From assembly GCF_050749885.1 (NCBI RefSeq), contig NZ_JBOIUB010000006.1, forward strand, positions 186,001-250,000: DNA of 64,000 bases. The letters are read 5' to 3'. Below are positions 44,453 to 53,472 of the stretch, in pieces (position 1 is the stretch's first letter; the number at the start of each line of letters is the position of its first letter). Position numbers and translations under genes: made by a program. Below the pieces are notes generated by a model that had not been told where the DNA came from, searched no databases, and saw only the letters and a list, made by a program, of their open reading frames with translations. Source of the DNA: Zooshikella sp050749885. GTDB lineage: Bacteria; Pseudomonadota; Gammaproteobacteria; Pseudomonadales; Zooshikellaceae.

Positions 44453-45445
44453 TTAGCTATGGGCAAAATCGAAAGAAAGCACATCCGCTATCGAATGTGT
44501 ACCCGCCAGTAACATCAATAAACGATCTACACCAAGTGCAACTCCAGCACAGTCAGGCAAACCAACTTGAAGGGCGGACAATAAGTGCTCATCAATTGGG
44601 TTGACTTCAAAGCCAAGCTCCTGGCGCTTACTTCTATCATGCTTAAAACGTTTTTCTTGCTCAATGGCATCCGCCAACTCGTTATACCCATTTGCCAGCT
44701 CCACCCCATCAATAAACAGCTCAAACCGACTGGCAACCTGCTGTCCCTCGGTGTCTAACTGAACGCGAGATAATGCGGCCATAGAGGCAGGAAAGTCATA
44801 GACATAAACACCTGCCAACTTACCCTCAGCAGACCACCCCAGAGAAGGCTCTATTAAGTGGGTAAAAAGTAGCTCTAAAAGCGCATTCCGCTCTAAACCC
44901 GAAAGCTCAGAATCCACTTTTTCTTTCACTAGCTTAATAAGCTGCTGAGTGGCTGTCCGGTGAGGGTTTATCCCCAAGTGCTCTTCAAATAACTGTTGAT
45001 AAGAAACACGCCTTAGCTCTGTAAAATCACAGACATGGCTAAGTAATCCTGTAACATCATCCATTAGCTGGTGGTGATCAAGCCCAACCCGGTACCATTC
45101 AAGCATGGAGAATTCAGGATTATGGCGACCACCCGCTTCACCATTACGAAATACTTTACATACTTGATAAATATCCCCAGAACCTGCCGCTAAAAGCCTT
45201 TTCATTGCATATTCAGGAGAGGTGTGAAGATAAACTGTCTTTCCTTCAAATTGACTTACTGGCTTAAAATCAGTCGAAAAACATTCAATATGCACATCAC
45301 AGACAGCAGCATGAGACATTACGGGTGTTTCAACTTCTAAAACATTCTGCTGCAGAAAATAGCTACGAATTTTGCTCAATAAATCGGCTCGCAGCTTTAT
45401 CGTTTCCAAAGAAGCTGTTGGCTGCCAATTGGTTTCTGTAGTCAT
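44453..45445 (-). CDS. epmA: Elongation factor P beta-lysine ligase EpmA
   Basis: EpmA, a lysyl-tRNA synthetase paralogue without the anticodon domain, attaches (R)-beta-lysine to EF-P. The 330-residue product (325 in E. coli) has class II motifs VETPVMSHAAVCDVHIE, HTSPEYAMKRLLAAGSGDIYQ, CKVFRNGEAGGRHNPEFSMLEWY and the motif 3 region GVALGVDRLLMLLAG. Its substrate protein (efp) and the aminomutase (epmB) lie directly upstream. Confidence 0.96.
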   Translation of the reverse strand: MTTETNWQPTASLETIKLRADLLSKIRSYFLQQNVLEVETPVMSHAAVCDVHIECFSTDFKPVSQFEGKTVYLHTSPEYAMKRLLAAGSGDIYQVCKVFRNGEAGGRHNPEFSMLEWYRVGLDHHQLMDDVTGLLSHVCDFTELRRVSYQQLFEEHLGINPHRTATQQLIKLVKEKVDSELSGLERNALLELLFTHLIEPSLGWSAEGKLAGVYVYDFPASMAALSRVQLDTEGQQVASRFELFIDGVELANGYNELADAIEQEKRFKHDRSKRQELGFEVNPIDEHLLSALQVGLPDCAGVALGVDRLLMLLAGTHSIADVLSFDFAHS

Positions 45446-45859
45446 GGCTGATCACCCCATTAGCCAAGAAAAGATCGTGATGAATGCTTACCTAGTGAAA
45501 ATATCCCATTAACAATGGCGTTTTAGAGGCTGTGATCAAATAAAAAAACCCATAAACGTTTCTAAATGACTGGGTAAAATAGCCCTAGTCCCCTAAAAAT
45601 GATTCACAAGGTACGATCAAAGGAGCTTATTAAGTGCTGGTGTCTTTAGAGGCCACAAAGCAATCCAAAATTAACACCATACTGAGTTGATATTGTTTAA
45701 AGAGTAGCGTTTAACGGTCAAGGCCGCATAAAGGAAATTACAATAATAAGAAAACCACAAATTCAGTGGATTATTGTTAAAAATCACGGTTATTTCAGCA
45801 TTAATGAAAGTGGCTTAAGGAAGCAAAAACAGTCCTCTCCACTTTCATTTAAATGCTCA
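45446..45859. other. 414-base intergenic region downstream of efp with several inverted repeats
   Basis: No gene is supported here. Three inverted repeats are visible. TGGTGT/ACACCA lies at 45638-45643 and 45674-45679. CAATAAT..CCAC/GTGGATTATTG lies at 45742-45777. The strong one lies just after the efp stop: AATGAAAGTGG/CCACTTTCATT (45803-45813 with 45839-45849), extended by GCATT/AATGC with a 2-base bulge. The last one probably ends the efp transcript. The segment at 45525-45540 (AGAGGCTGTGATCAAA) loosely resembles the end of the element at 35397. Confidence 0.5.
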
Positions 45860-46435
45860 CTATTTATTACTTACACGGCTCACATAATCACCAGTACGAG
45901 TATCAATCTTCAGTATTTCGCCTTGATTGACAAATAGAGGCACTTTAACCACAGCACCGGTACTCAATGTTGCTGGCTTGCTGCCACCTTGAGCTGTATC
46001 CCCTTTCAAGCCTGGATCTGTTTCAACCACTTCTAGCTCAACAAAGTTTGGAGGCGATACAGTAATGGGCGCATTGTTATAAAGTGTAACTTCGTAAACA
46101 TCCTGCTCTTTAAGCCAGTTAATGGTATCACCTACAGCTTTTTTATCAGCAGCATACTGTTCGTAAGAACCATCGGTGAGCATAAAATGCCAAAACTCGC
46201 CATCGGTATAAAGATACTCCATTTCTTTATCAACCACATCAGCGGCTTCCAATGACTCTCCAGATTTAAATGTTCTTTCCCAAACCCGGCCAGAGTTTAA
46301 ATTGCGAAGTTTAACCCGGTTAAATGCTTGTCCCTTGCCAGGCTTAACAAACTCATTTTCTAAGATTACACAAGGCTCATTCTCCAATAAGACTTTGAGA
46401 CCTGAGCGAAATTCATTGGTAGAATAGCTAGCCAT
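45860..46435 (-). CDS. efp: Elongation factor P
   Basis: EF-P relieves ribosome stalling at polyproline. The 191-residue product has the three beta-barrel domains of the family. The modification site is Lys34 in FVKPGKGQAFNRVKLRNL, the context recognised by EpmA; EarP-type EF-Ps carry arginine there. The end is TRTGDYVSRV. The ribosome-binding site GAGGAAAT precedes the ATG at 46435. Only 31 bases separate it from the divergent epmB start. Confidence 0.97.
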   Translation of the reverse strand: MASYSTNEFRSGLKVLLENEPCVILENEFVKPGKGQAFNRVKLRNLNSGRVWERTFKSGESLEAADVVDKEMEYLYTDGEFWHFMLTDGSYEQYAADKKAVGDTINWLKEQDVYEVTLYNNAPITVSPPNFVELEVVETDPGLKGDTAQGGSKPATLSTGAVVKVPLFVNQGEILKIDTRTGDYVSRVSNK

Positions 46436-46466
46436 ATTTCCTCACCAATAGATTATTTGAGAGCCT

Positions 46467-47483
46467 ATGATAACGCGAACAGCAGCCTGTGTGCAGGGTA
46501 GTCGCTGGCAACAAACTCTTTCAGACTCAATTACCGATCCACATGAACTGTTCGAACTACTTGGCTTAGATGCTGACCTACTTCCAGCAGCTTTAGAGGC
46601 AAGTGGTTCATTTCCACTGAGAGTGCCCCACCCTTTTTTACAACGTATGCGCAAGGGGGATATCAATGACCCACTCTTACAACAGGTTTTACCTACTGCA
46701 GCTGAGCTCATTTCTACAGCAGGTTATAGTGTAGACCCTTTAGTAGAGCGCCCCAAAAACACTCATAAGGGAATTATCCACAAGTATAGTGGTAGGGTAT
46801 TACTGGTTGTAGGCAGCACCTGTGCCGTTAACTGTCGATACTGCTTCCGGCGTCATTTTCCCTACGAGGAAAATCGGTTAAATAAACGCCAGTGGCAGGA
46901 GGCGCTGGATTATATCACCAAAGACGACACAATTCGTGAAGTTATTTATAGTGGAGGAGATCCATTAGCATTAAATGACCAAAGGCTTAAATGGTTAACA
47001 GAGGCAATCGCAGAAATACCACATGTTGAGCGGTTAAGAGTACATACTCGACTGCCTATTGTTATTCCTGAACGAGTGTGTACTGAATTGTTAGGCTGGC
47101 TGACATCCACTCGCCTTAAGACACTCGTCGTAGTTCACTGCAACCATCCAAATGAAATTGATGACAATGTTGGTTATGCGCTCCAACAACTCCAGCAGTC
47201 TGGTTGCATGGTGCTTAACCAGACGGTATTGCTTAAAGGTGTGAACGACAATCCAGAGGTACTCATCAACTTGAGTGAAAAGCTCATATCGTGGGGTGTA
47301 TACCCTTACTATTTACATGTTCTGGATAAAGTACAGGGTGCTGCACACTTTGATATAGACCATACCACAGCACAGCGTATTGTTGGTCAAATGATGAAAC
47401 TGGGGAGTGGCTACTTGATACCTAAACTTACCGTCGAGCAGGCAGGTGCTGCCAGCAAACTTCCCCTTCAACCTTTACTTTAG
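46467..47483 (+). CDS. epmB: EF-P (R)-beta-lysine aminomutase EpmB
   Basis: EpmB is a radical-SAM/PLP enzyme that converts L-lysine to beta-lysine for EF-P modification. The 338-residue product has the CxxxCxxC cluster motif (STCAVNCRYCFRRHFPYEE), the GGDP motif (VIYSGGDPLALND), VHTRLPIVIPERV, and PLP-binding region residues near YYLHVLDKVQGAAHFD. It is divergent from efp, so the complete lysylation pathway is present within 3 kb. Confidence 0.96.
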   Translation: MITRTAACVQGSRWQQTLSDSITDPHELFELLGLDADLLPAALEASGSFPLRVPHPFLQRMRKGDINDPLLQQVLPTAAELISTAGYSVDPLVERPKNTHKGIIHKYSGRVLLVVGSTCAVNCRYCFRRHFPYEENRLNKRQWQEALDYITKDDTIREVIYSGGDPLALNDQRLKWLTEAIAEIPHVERLRVHTRLPIVIPERVCTELLGWLTSTRLKTLVVVHCNHPNEIDDNVGYALQQLQQSGCMVLNQTVLLKGVNDNPEVLINLSEKLISWGVYPYYLHVLDKVQGAAHFDIDHTTAQRIVGQMMKLGSGYLIPKLTVEQAGAASKLPLQPLL

Positions 47484-47512
47484 TTCTTTCAAAACTTTGT
47501 TTTAATAAATCG

Positions 47513-47568
47513 CTCACTCATGCCAACATCACTCCGCTCTCACTCCCTTAAAGCAGGCATGAAGTGAG
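47513..47568 (+). terminator. Inverted repeat after epmB
   Basis: CTCACTCATGCC (47513-47524) pairs with GGCATGAAGTGAG (47556-47568) over 12 bp with a single-base bulge, around a 31-base loop. It lies 30 bases after the epmB stop. No T tract follows, so terminator function is only suggested by position. Confidence 0.4.
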
Positions 47569-47707
47569 TTCAATAACAATGTCATCCTTATCATATACAA
47601 CTGATGTCTTACACTTATATGCAGTATAACCGCCACAGTCGTCAAATGTGGTCTATATAATTAATAAGAACGTTCGATGATAATCCGTTGACACTGTAGT
47701 TTACTAA

Positions 47708-49498
47708 ATGAGCACTCATCAATCGCTTGATTTAAAAGTACCCAAGCAATGCCGTACCAGCCTGACATTTGCCGATACGACGCCAGATGCAATTGAGATC
47801 TGGTTAACTGACTTGCCCAAAGCCAACCTAGGGGTGATGGCCAAGCAATTATATAACGCTCTACAGGAAGTTAATCAGTTACAAATCTCCCATACTCAAC
47901 GCTTTGAAATAATGGAGTTGTTCAGGCCTCAGTGTTACTACGTCTGTGATCAGCTTGGTAAGCACTTTTTAGGACACTCAATTGTGCTCACCGAGCAACA
48001 GAGAAAAATTGCCAATTTAGCCCAGACAATTCAGTACCAACTCACCATTGGTTACAAGCATATTGTCAGGGATATGCTGCTTGGTGGTAAAAAGCCCGAA
48101 GGCAATAAAGCGTTATTGGTAAACACTATACACCGCGCAATGAGCGACACATCGCATACCCTATTACGTGCATACCAGCTCTACTGCCCTATTCCCAAAA
48201 ACCTTTGGCATGAGTTACATCAGCTCTATCGCTTGGCGGAGTCACTGCAATTACTCCAACAAGAAGTGAATGACCCTCAAAATACGTTTATTCATGACTA
48301 CTCTATTGAAGCTAATTACAAACGCATGTTATTACTTGCCTGTAGTCGGCCCAATCAAGTTCGCCAAGGTGACTTATTACAAATCTTTAATGCCCTTGAA
48401 TACTGGACTGACGCTGTGGCTTTAGCGCCTGCCAGAGACAACATTCCAACAACATTTATCATCGATTTAGAGAGTGATATGGGTCCAGCCTATCGCGCAC
48501 TCTACAACAAAACGCTAAAAACCCATCATCGAACACTTGAACCAACAGAGTTAACGGAAGCACTCAACTTATTTCTAAAAGACCCTGATGAGTGTGAACT
48601 GACAATCCCTAAAGCCATCAGTAAAGAATTACTATTACACTTGGCTCATGCTTGGGGTCCCATACAAAAACGGAGTTTCAAACGTATACCTGCAAATGGT
48701 TCACTTGAACTGTCTGTAGGGCTGACAGCCACTCACTATTACTTATGTGGCAAACAAGAATTTCGTCTCTGGCTGGAGGTTCAGCATGTAGCGGATCATA
48801 TTCCCGAACGCCAGAAAGAGCGATTTGATAAAAAAGAATATGATGTGTGGTCTCCAGCTTTTGATGCTCGCCATAACGAACAGCGAGTACTGGCCGAAGA
48901 TGAAGCAAATATAACTTATACCCCAGAAGAAGAAAGAAAACACAAACCTATCTTTCCAGTATTTAGTGCTAATTTATTAAATACCAGTCCAGGTGGCTAC
49001 TGTGTCAGCTGGCAGGGCCATCTTCCCCAACACCTGCAAACAGGGGAACTTCTTGGTATACACGAAGTTGAGTATAACTCATGGAACTTAGCCATTATTC
49101 GCTGGCTCCACCTTGAAGCTGAAAACCAGGTAGAGCTTGGTATCGAACTGCTAACTTGCAATGCTCGACCCTGTGCAATGTGTCTTTTGCGTAAAATAGA
49201 AGATAGCAGCCAGTATATGCGCGGTTTTTTTGTGCCAGAGATTAAGGCTCTTGATCAGCCTGCCTCATTGATCACTCCACGTATCCCCTTTCAGGTAGGG
49301 CACAAAATAAAAGTTAATCTTGATGGTGTAATTCATAAAGCTCAACTCACCAACCTGCTTCTTTCCACCCCTAGTTTCAATCAGTTTGAATTTCACTTAA
49401 CTGATCCAAACTCTACTATCAGTAAGCAACCTGGCACGGGAAAACCAAAAAACAAAGATGATGACGATGAGTTTGGGGGGATTTGGGATATCCTTTAA
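47708..49498 (+). CDS. Conserved protein upstream of fimX, PilZ-like C-terminus
   Basis: This 596-residue protein occupies the slot directly upstream of fimX. The first 400 residues are mostly alpha-helical with no recognisable catalytic motif (ELFRPQCYYVCDQLGKHFLG is typical). From about residue 410 a beta-rich region (NLLNTSPGGYCVSWQG, LGIHEVEYNSWNLAIIRWL, VELGIELLTCNARPC) resembles a PilZ barrel, although the canonical RxxxR motif is not obvious. The C-terminus is acidic and polar (KNKDDDDEFGGIWDIL). A role in c-di-GMP or type IV pilus control is inferred from position only. Confidence 0.7.
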   Translation: MSTHQSLDLKVPKQCRTSLTFADTTPDAIEIWLTDLPKANLGVMAKQLYNALQEVNQLQISHTQRFEIMELFRPQCYYVCDQLGKHFLGHSIVLTEQQRKIANLAQTIQYQLTIGYKHIVRDMLLGGKKPEGNKALLVNTIHRAMSDTSHTLLRAYQLYCPIPKNLWHELHQLYRLAESLQLLQQEVNDPQNTFIHDYSIEANYKRMLLLACSRPNQVRQGDLLQIFNALEYWTDAVALAPARDNIPTTFIIDLESDMGPAYRALYNKTLKTHHRTLEPTELTEALNLFLKDPDECELTIPKAISKELLLHLAHAWGPIQKRSFKRIPANGSLELSVGLTATHYYLCGKQEFRLWLEVQHVADHIPERQKERFDKKEYDVWSPAFDARHNEQRVLAEDEANITYTPEEERKHKPIFPVFSANLLNTSPGGYCVSWQGHLPQHLQTGELLGIHEVEYNSWNLAIIRWLHLEAENQVELGIELLTCNARPCAMCLLRKIEDSSQYMRGFFVPEIKALDQPASLITPRIPFQVGHKIKVNLDGVIHKAQLTNLLLSTPSFNQFEFHLTDPNSTISKQPGTGKPKNKDDDDEFGGIWDIL

Positions 49499-49708
49499 CA
49501 AACTTATTTTTATGTGAACTGCTACTCTATAGGTGTGTGACAAACCGATAATTTAGGTGTGTAATGTGCGCTTCCTTCACACTTTTGAGTTGAACTTGAA
49601 AGATAAGTTTAATCAGAAACAATCCCACAGTTGTTTGCTCTTTCGTGCAAGACAATTAATTGCCCTAGTTGTACCTGGAGTGGGTCAACTCCAGAAAATG
49701 GAACAAAT

Positions 49709-51793
49709 ATGCAACAAGTAGAAGCCAACACTATTCGTCTATTAATTATTGAAGCTTCACAAAATGAAGCTGAGCAAGTTGTGAGTCTTTTTCGTAATGC
49801 AGGCAGAGCAACTCGTGCCCATCGCGTTACCTCAGTTGTTGATCTAGAAGAAGTTTTAAATGGCCAATTATGGGATTTATTGATCGCTAGTCATCCCATG
49901 GATGAAATAAATGGTGATCAAGCACTTGCAACAGTAAAAAAACTCAATAAAGATCTTCCCGTTATATTGCTTCAAGAAAGCTATGATTCAGACGGATTCA
50001 CAGAAGCCTTGCAACAAGGCTATAAGGACATCGTACTTTATGGTGAAGAGCGCCGCCTGGTGCTTGTTTCATTCCGCGAAGTCGATAATTTACAAGAACG
50101 CCGAATGCGTCGTAAAGCAGAAGTATCACTTCGTGAAGCTGAAAAACGCTGTCAGTTACTTCTAAATAGCTCTGTAGATGCCATCGCATATGTTCATGAT
50201 GGTATGCATATTTATGTCAACAAGTCTTATGTAGAACTGTTTGGCTATGATGATTCTGAAGAAATGGAAGGCTTGCCAATTATTGACCTACTGGCATCAG
50301 AAGATCAGGCTCAATTCAAAAGTTTCCTGAAAAATTATCAGCAAGGTGACAGCAACTCTGAAGACCTGGTTTGTCATGGAGTTAAAGCTGATGATTCAAA
50401 ATTCAAAGCCCGAATGTCCTTTTCTCCTGCAACTTATGACGGAGAGCCCTGTACTCAATTAATTATTCGTGTTGATAAAGGCAATGCTGAGCTTGAAGAA
50501 AAACTAAAAGAAATCAGTACCCAAGATCTTGTCACCGGGCTTTATAATCGCCAGTACTTTACTGAACAGCTTGAAAAAACGGTTGAGCGTGCCATCGACT
50601 GTAAAGGCAACAGTGGTCTGTTTTATATATCTCTGGATAATTTTGATGCGATTCGTGCGCAAATTGGGCTAGCAGATTCGGATTTAGTACTGGCTGATAT
50701 CAGTTCACTTTTGAAAACGCATATTACTACCCCCAATATTATCTCCCGCTATGGCGATAATATTTTTATGGCGCTGTTAAATACCGATAGCCATGATTCA
50801 CTCACTACTTTAGCAAAAGCTATCTGTAAAAGTATTGAGGATCATTTATCTGAAGTGTCTGGTCGAACAGTACAGATTAAAGTGAGCATTGGTATCACCA
50901 TCGTTAATGAAACGACGAATAAAGTGAAAGAAATTTTAGATCTCGCCCAAAAAGGAACAGAACGTGCGAAATCCCAGGGTGAAAATAAATTTGCTTTTTA
51001 TACCGCTCAAGATGACCTTGCAGAATTAGCCAGCGAAGGTAATGTGCTCGCGATGATACAGCAAGGAATAGAGAAAAATGATTTTAAACTACTGTTTCAG
51101 CCTATTATTAGTTTAAGGGGAGACAGTGAAGAACATTATGAAGTCCTGCTCCGCTTATTTGATTCTGATGGAAAAGAAATTCCCACTAAAGAAATCTTTA
51201 CGACAGCGGAAAAGGCTAAATTAGCTGCAAAAGTTGACCGCTGGGTTATATTACAGTCAATTAAATTACTTGCAGTACATCGTGCAAAAGGCCACAACAC
51301 ACGACTGTTTATTCATATTTCAGGCCCCTCACTACAAGATAAAACGCTGGTACCTTGGGTCAGTGTTGCACTTAAAGCAGCGCGGCTACCTAGTGATAGT
51401 TTAATTTTCCAAATCAGTGAAGAAGACGCTACAACCTATCTTAAGCAGGCGAAAGAGTTAACCAAAGCCCTTGGCGAACTGCACTGTAAAGTAGCGTTGA
51501 CGCACTTTGGCTGTGCAATCAATCCTTTCAATAATCTAAAACATCTTACAGTCGATTATGTCAAAACAGATGGTTCGTTCACCCAGGACTTAAGCAACCC
51601 TGAAACCCAGGAAAACCTCAAAACAATGATCAGCTCCCTCCATAGTCAGGGTAAGCTCACCATAGTACCTTTGGTTGAAAATGCTTCTGTATTAGCAACA
51701 CTTTGGCAGGCGGGTGTTAATTATATTCAAGGTTACTATTTGCAAGGACCTGTGGGTGAAATGGACTATGACTTTAGCAGCGACGAAGATTAA
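49709..51793 (+). CDS. fimX: FimX-type degenerate GGDEF/EAL c-di-GMP receptor
   Basis: FimX binds c-di-GMP and promotes type IV pilus assembly and twitching at the cell pole. The frame opens at a TTG (49631), but the ATG at 49709 gives 694 residues (691 in P. aeruginosa). In order: a receiver-like domain (about 10-125) lacking the phosphoacceptor aspartate (DLLIASHPM), a PAS domain (about 150-260), a GGDEF domain whose signature reads GDNIF (349-353), and an EAL domain whose signature is EVL (478-480) followed by Arg482. P. aeruginosa FimX has GDSIF and EVL, so the same inactivation is shared: a receptor, not an enzyme. It lies upstream of convergent serB, as in Pseudomonas. Confidence 0.9.
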   Translation: MQQVEANTIRLLIIEASQNEAEQVVSLFRNAGRATRAHRVTSVVDLEEVLNGQLWDLLIASHPMDEINGDQALATVKKLNKDLPVILLQESYDSDGFTEALQQGYKDIVLYGEERRLVLVSFREVDNLQERRMRRKAEVSLREAEKRCQLLLNSSVDAIAYVHDGMHIYVNKSYVELFGYDDSEEMEGLPIIDLLASEDQAQFKSFLKNYQQGDSNSEDLVCHGVKADDSKFKARMSFSPATYDGEPCTQLIIRVDKGNAELEEKLKEISTQDLVTGLYNRQYFTEQLEKTVERAIDCKGNSGLFYISLDNFDAIRAQIGLADSDLVLADISSLLKTHITTPNIISRYGDNIFMALLNTDSHDSLTTLAKAICKSIEDHLSEVSGRTVQIKVSIGITIVNETTNKVKEILDLAQKGTERAKSQGENKFAFYTAQDDLAELASEGNVLAMIQQGIEKNDFKLLFQPIISLRGDSEEHYEVLLRLFDSDGKEIPTKEIFTTAEKAKLAAKVDRWVILQSIKLLAVHRAKGHNTRLFIHISGPSLQDKTLVPWVSVALKAARLPSDSLIFQISEEDATTYLKQAKELTKALGELHCKVALTHFGCAINPFNNLKHLTVDYVKTDGSFTQDLSNPETQENLKTMISSLHSQGKLTIVPLVENASVLATLWQAGVNYIQGYYLQGPVGEMDYDFSSDED

Positions 51794-51881
51794 CCCTTCC
51801 TCAGTAACCCACTAAAAACCGTAAACGTTTTAATGAATCATATGACATTTTGCACGACACTTGCGGTTTAGGAAAACGTTG

Positions 51882-51924
51882 CCCCCTTATGTAAAACCCA
51901 ACACAAGGGGGTACTTTTCTTAAC
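51882..51924 (+). terminator. Terminator after fimX
   Basis: An 11-base stem (51882-51892 CCCCCTTATGT with 51901-51911 ACACAAGGGGG, one mismatch) with an 8-base loop is followed by TACTTTTCTT. It lies between convergent fimX and serB and may serve both. Confidence 0.6.
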
Positions 51925-51947
51925 AATGATAACTAAAACTTTAAAGC

Positions 51948-53153
51948 TCAAGGTAAATCTTGATCTCGATACCCTAGCAAATAGAGTAGAGCATCTAAGC
52001 CTAAGGTTGAGATCGATTGTTTGGCAGCGGTTTTAACCATGGGTTTAGCTCGAAAGGCAACGCCAAGTCCCGCAACACCGAGCATGGGTAAGTCATTGGC
52101 ACCATCACCCACAGCAATGACTTGATCCATCACTAAATGCTCTTGAGAGGCAAGTGACTGCAGCAAAGCAGCTTTCCGCTGCCCGTCAATGACTTCACCA
52201 ATCACATCCCCTGTTAGTTTGCCATCAACAATTTCCAGCTCATTGGCAAAGACATAGTCAATACCCAACTTTTGCTGAAGATAACGGGCAAAATAAGTGA
52301 ATCCGCCAGAAATAATCGCCGTTTTATAACCCAATTTATGTAAAGTTGGAATAAGTTTAGCCGTACCTTCCGTTAACTGAAGTCGTTTAGCAACCTTAGC
52401 CAGTACAGATTCATCCAGACCTTTTAGCAACTTCATTCGCTTAGCAAAGCTCGCCTTAAAATCCAGCTCGCCACGCATTGCCTGCTCTGTTATTGCTGCT
52501 ACTTTACCCCCAACTCCAGCCTCTTTGGCCAACTCATCAATCACCTCGGCCTGTATCAGGGTAGAGTCCATATCAAAAGCAACCAGTCTACGGCTCCTTC
52601 GATAAACACTATCTTTTTGAATAGCAAGATCAACATCCAGCTCCTGAGCAACTTGTAAACAATGGTTTCTAAGCTGCGGCAAGCTTTCAGGCAAACCTCG
52701 CAACATCAGCTCAATACATGAAACGGCAGGTGGCGTATTAACATCAACAGGCGCAGAGAGACGCTCCATACGCTCAATAGTGAGTCCATGCTCCAATGCC
52801 AATCGACTAATTGACATCAAGTAATGCGCAGTAACCTGCTTGGCAAGTAGCGTAACAATATAGCGAGGATGCTGCTTATCAATAAGCCAGCGCTGATAGT
52901 CATCCTCACTTATAGGCTCAATGTGTACATTAATGCCAAAACGATGGCCAAAATAGACAACGTCCTTAAAAAGCAACGCGGCATCAGTATTATCAGCCAA
53001 GCTTAGTAATGCTGCACAACTGAAATGTTCATGAGAAGCTGATTGCTCAATATCCAGAATTTGAGCCTGGTGGCCTGCCAGCACCTGAAAGAAATGATCT
53101 GCAATGGTTGGTTGGTATTTACCTTGCAGATTGAGTACAACAATATCTGCCAC
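51948..53153 (-). CDS. serB: Phosphoserine phosphatase SerB
   Basis: SerB removes the phosphate from phosphoserine in the last step of serine synthesis. The 401-residue product has N-terminal ACT-like regulatory domains (about 1-180) and a C-terminal HAD phosphatase with the nucleophile motif VAFDMDSTLIQAEVIDELA, IISGGFTYFA and VAVGDGANDLPML. The start is the GTG at 53153 with GAGGGG 7 bases upstream. It is divergent from the AhpA/YtjB gene, as serB is from smp in enterics. Confidence 0.96.
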   Translation of the reverse strand: MADIVVLNLQGKYQPTIADHFFQVLAGHQAQILDIEQSASHEHFSCAALLSLADNTDAALLFKDVVYFGHRFGINVHIEPISEDDYQRWLIDKQHPRYIVTLLAKQVTAHYLMSISRLALEHGLTIERMERLSAPVDVNTPPAVSCIELMLRGLPESLPQLRNHCLQVAQELDVDLAIQKDSVYRRSRRLVAFDMDSTLIQAEVIDELAKEAGVGGKVAAITEQAMRGELDFKASFAKRMKLLKGLDESVLAKVAKRLQLTEGTAKLIPTLHKLGYKTAIISGGFTYFARYLQQKLGIDYVFANELEIVDGKLTGDVIGEVIDGQRKAALLQSLASQEHLVMDQVIAVGDGANDLPMLGVAGLGVAFRAKPMVKTAAKQSISTLGLDALLYLLGYRDQDLP

Positions 53154-53472
53154 CCTATAACCCCTCTTCTGTTAATAATCAGTGAACAGGAAAGCAATAT
53201 TACGGTCAGTTATATTACGCATTCACTCACAATACACCATACTTAAACACTACACATGTAGCTAATCGTATGTAGTAAGTGAAGTGTTTAAAGCATAGTT
53301 GAAAAGCAACACCTCATTAAAAAAATGCCAAATACTGTTTGGAGGGTATACTTATGCTTAAACCAAATTTAGACCTTTAATCTCTTGTAATAATGTAAAA
53401 TAACCCAACTATGATTGTCTAAGTTATAAGACATTATCCTTCTTTTTTATTACCTCCACCCCTGGTATTAAC
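53154..53472. other. Intergenic region between serB and the AhpA/YtjB gene
   Basis: This 319-base gap between divergent genes is A/T-rich. It contains a 9-bp inverted repeat (53243-53251 with 53283-53291, TTAAACACT/AGTGTTTAA) with a smaller TACA/TGTA pair inside. TAAAAT at 53396-53401 could be a -10 box, but no matching -35 is present. I see no gene. Confidence 0.5.
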
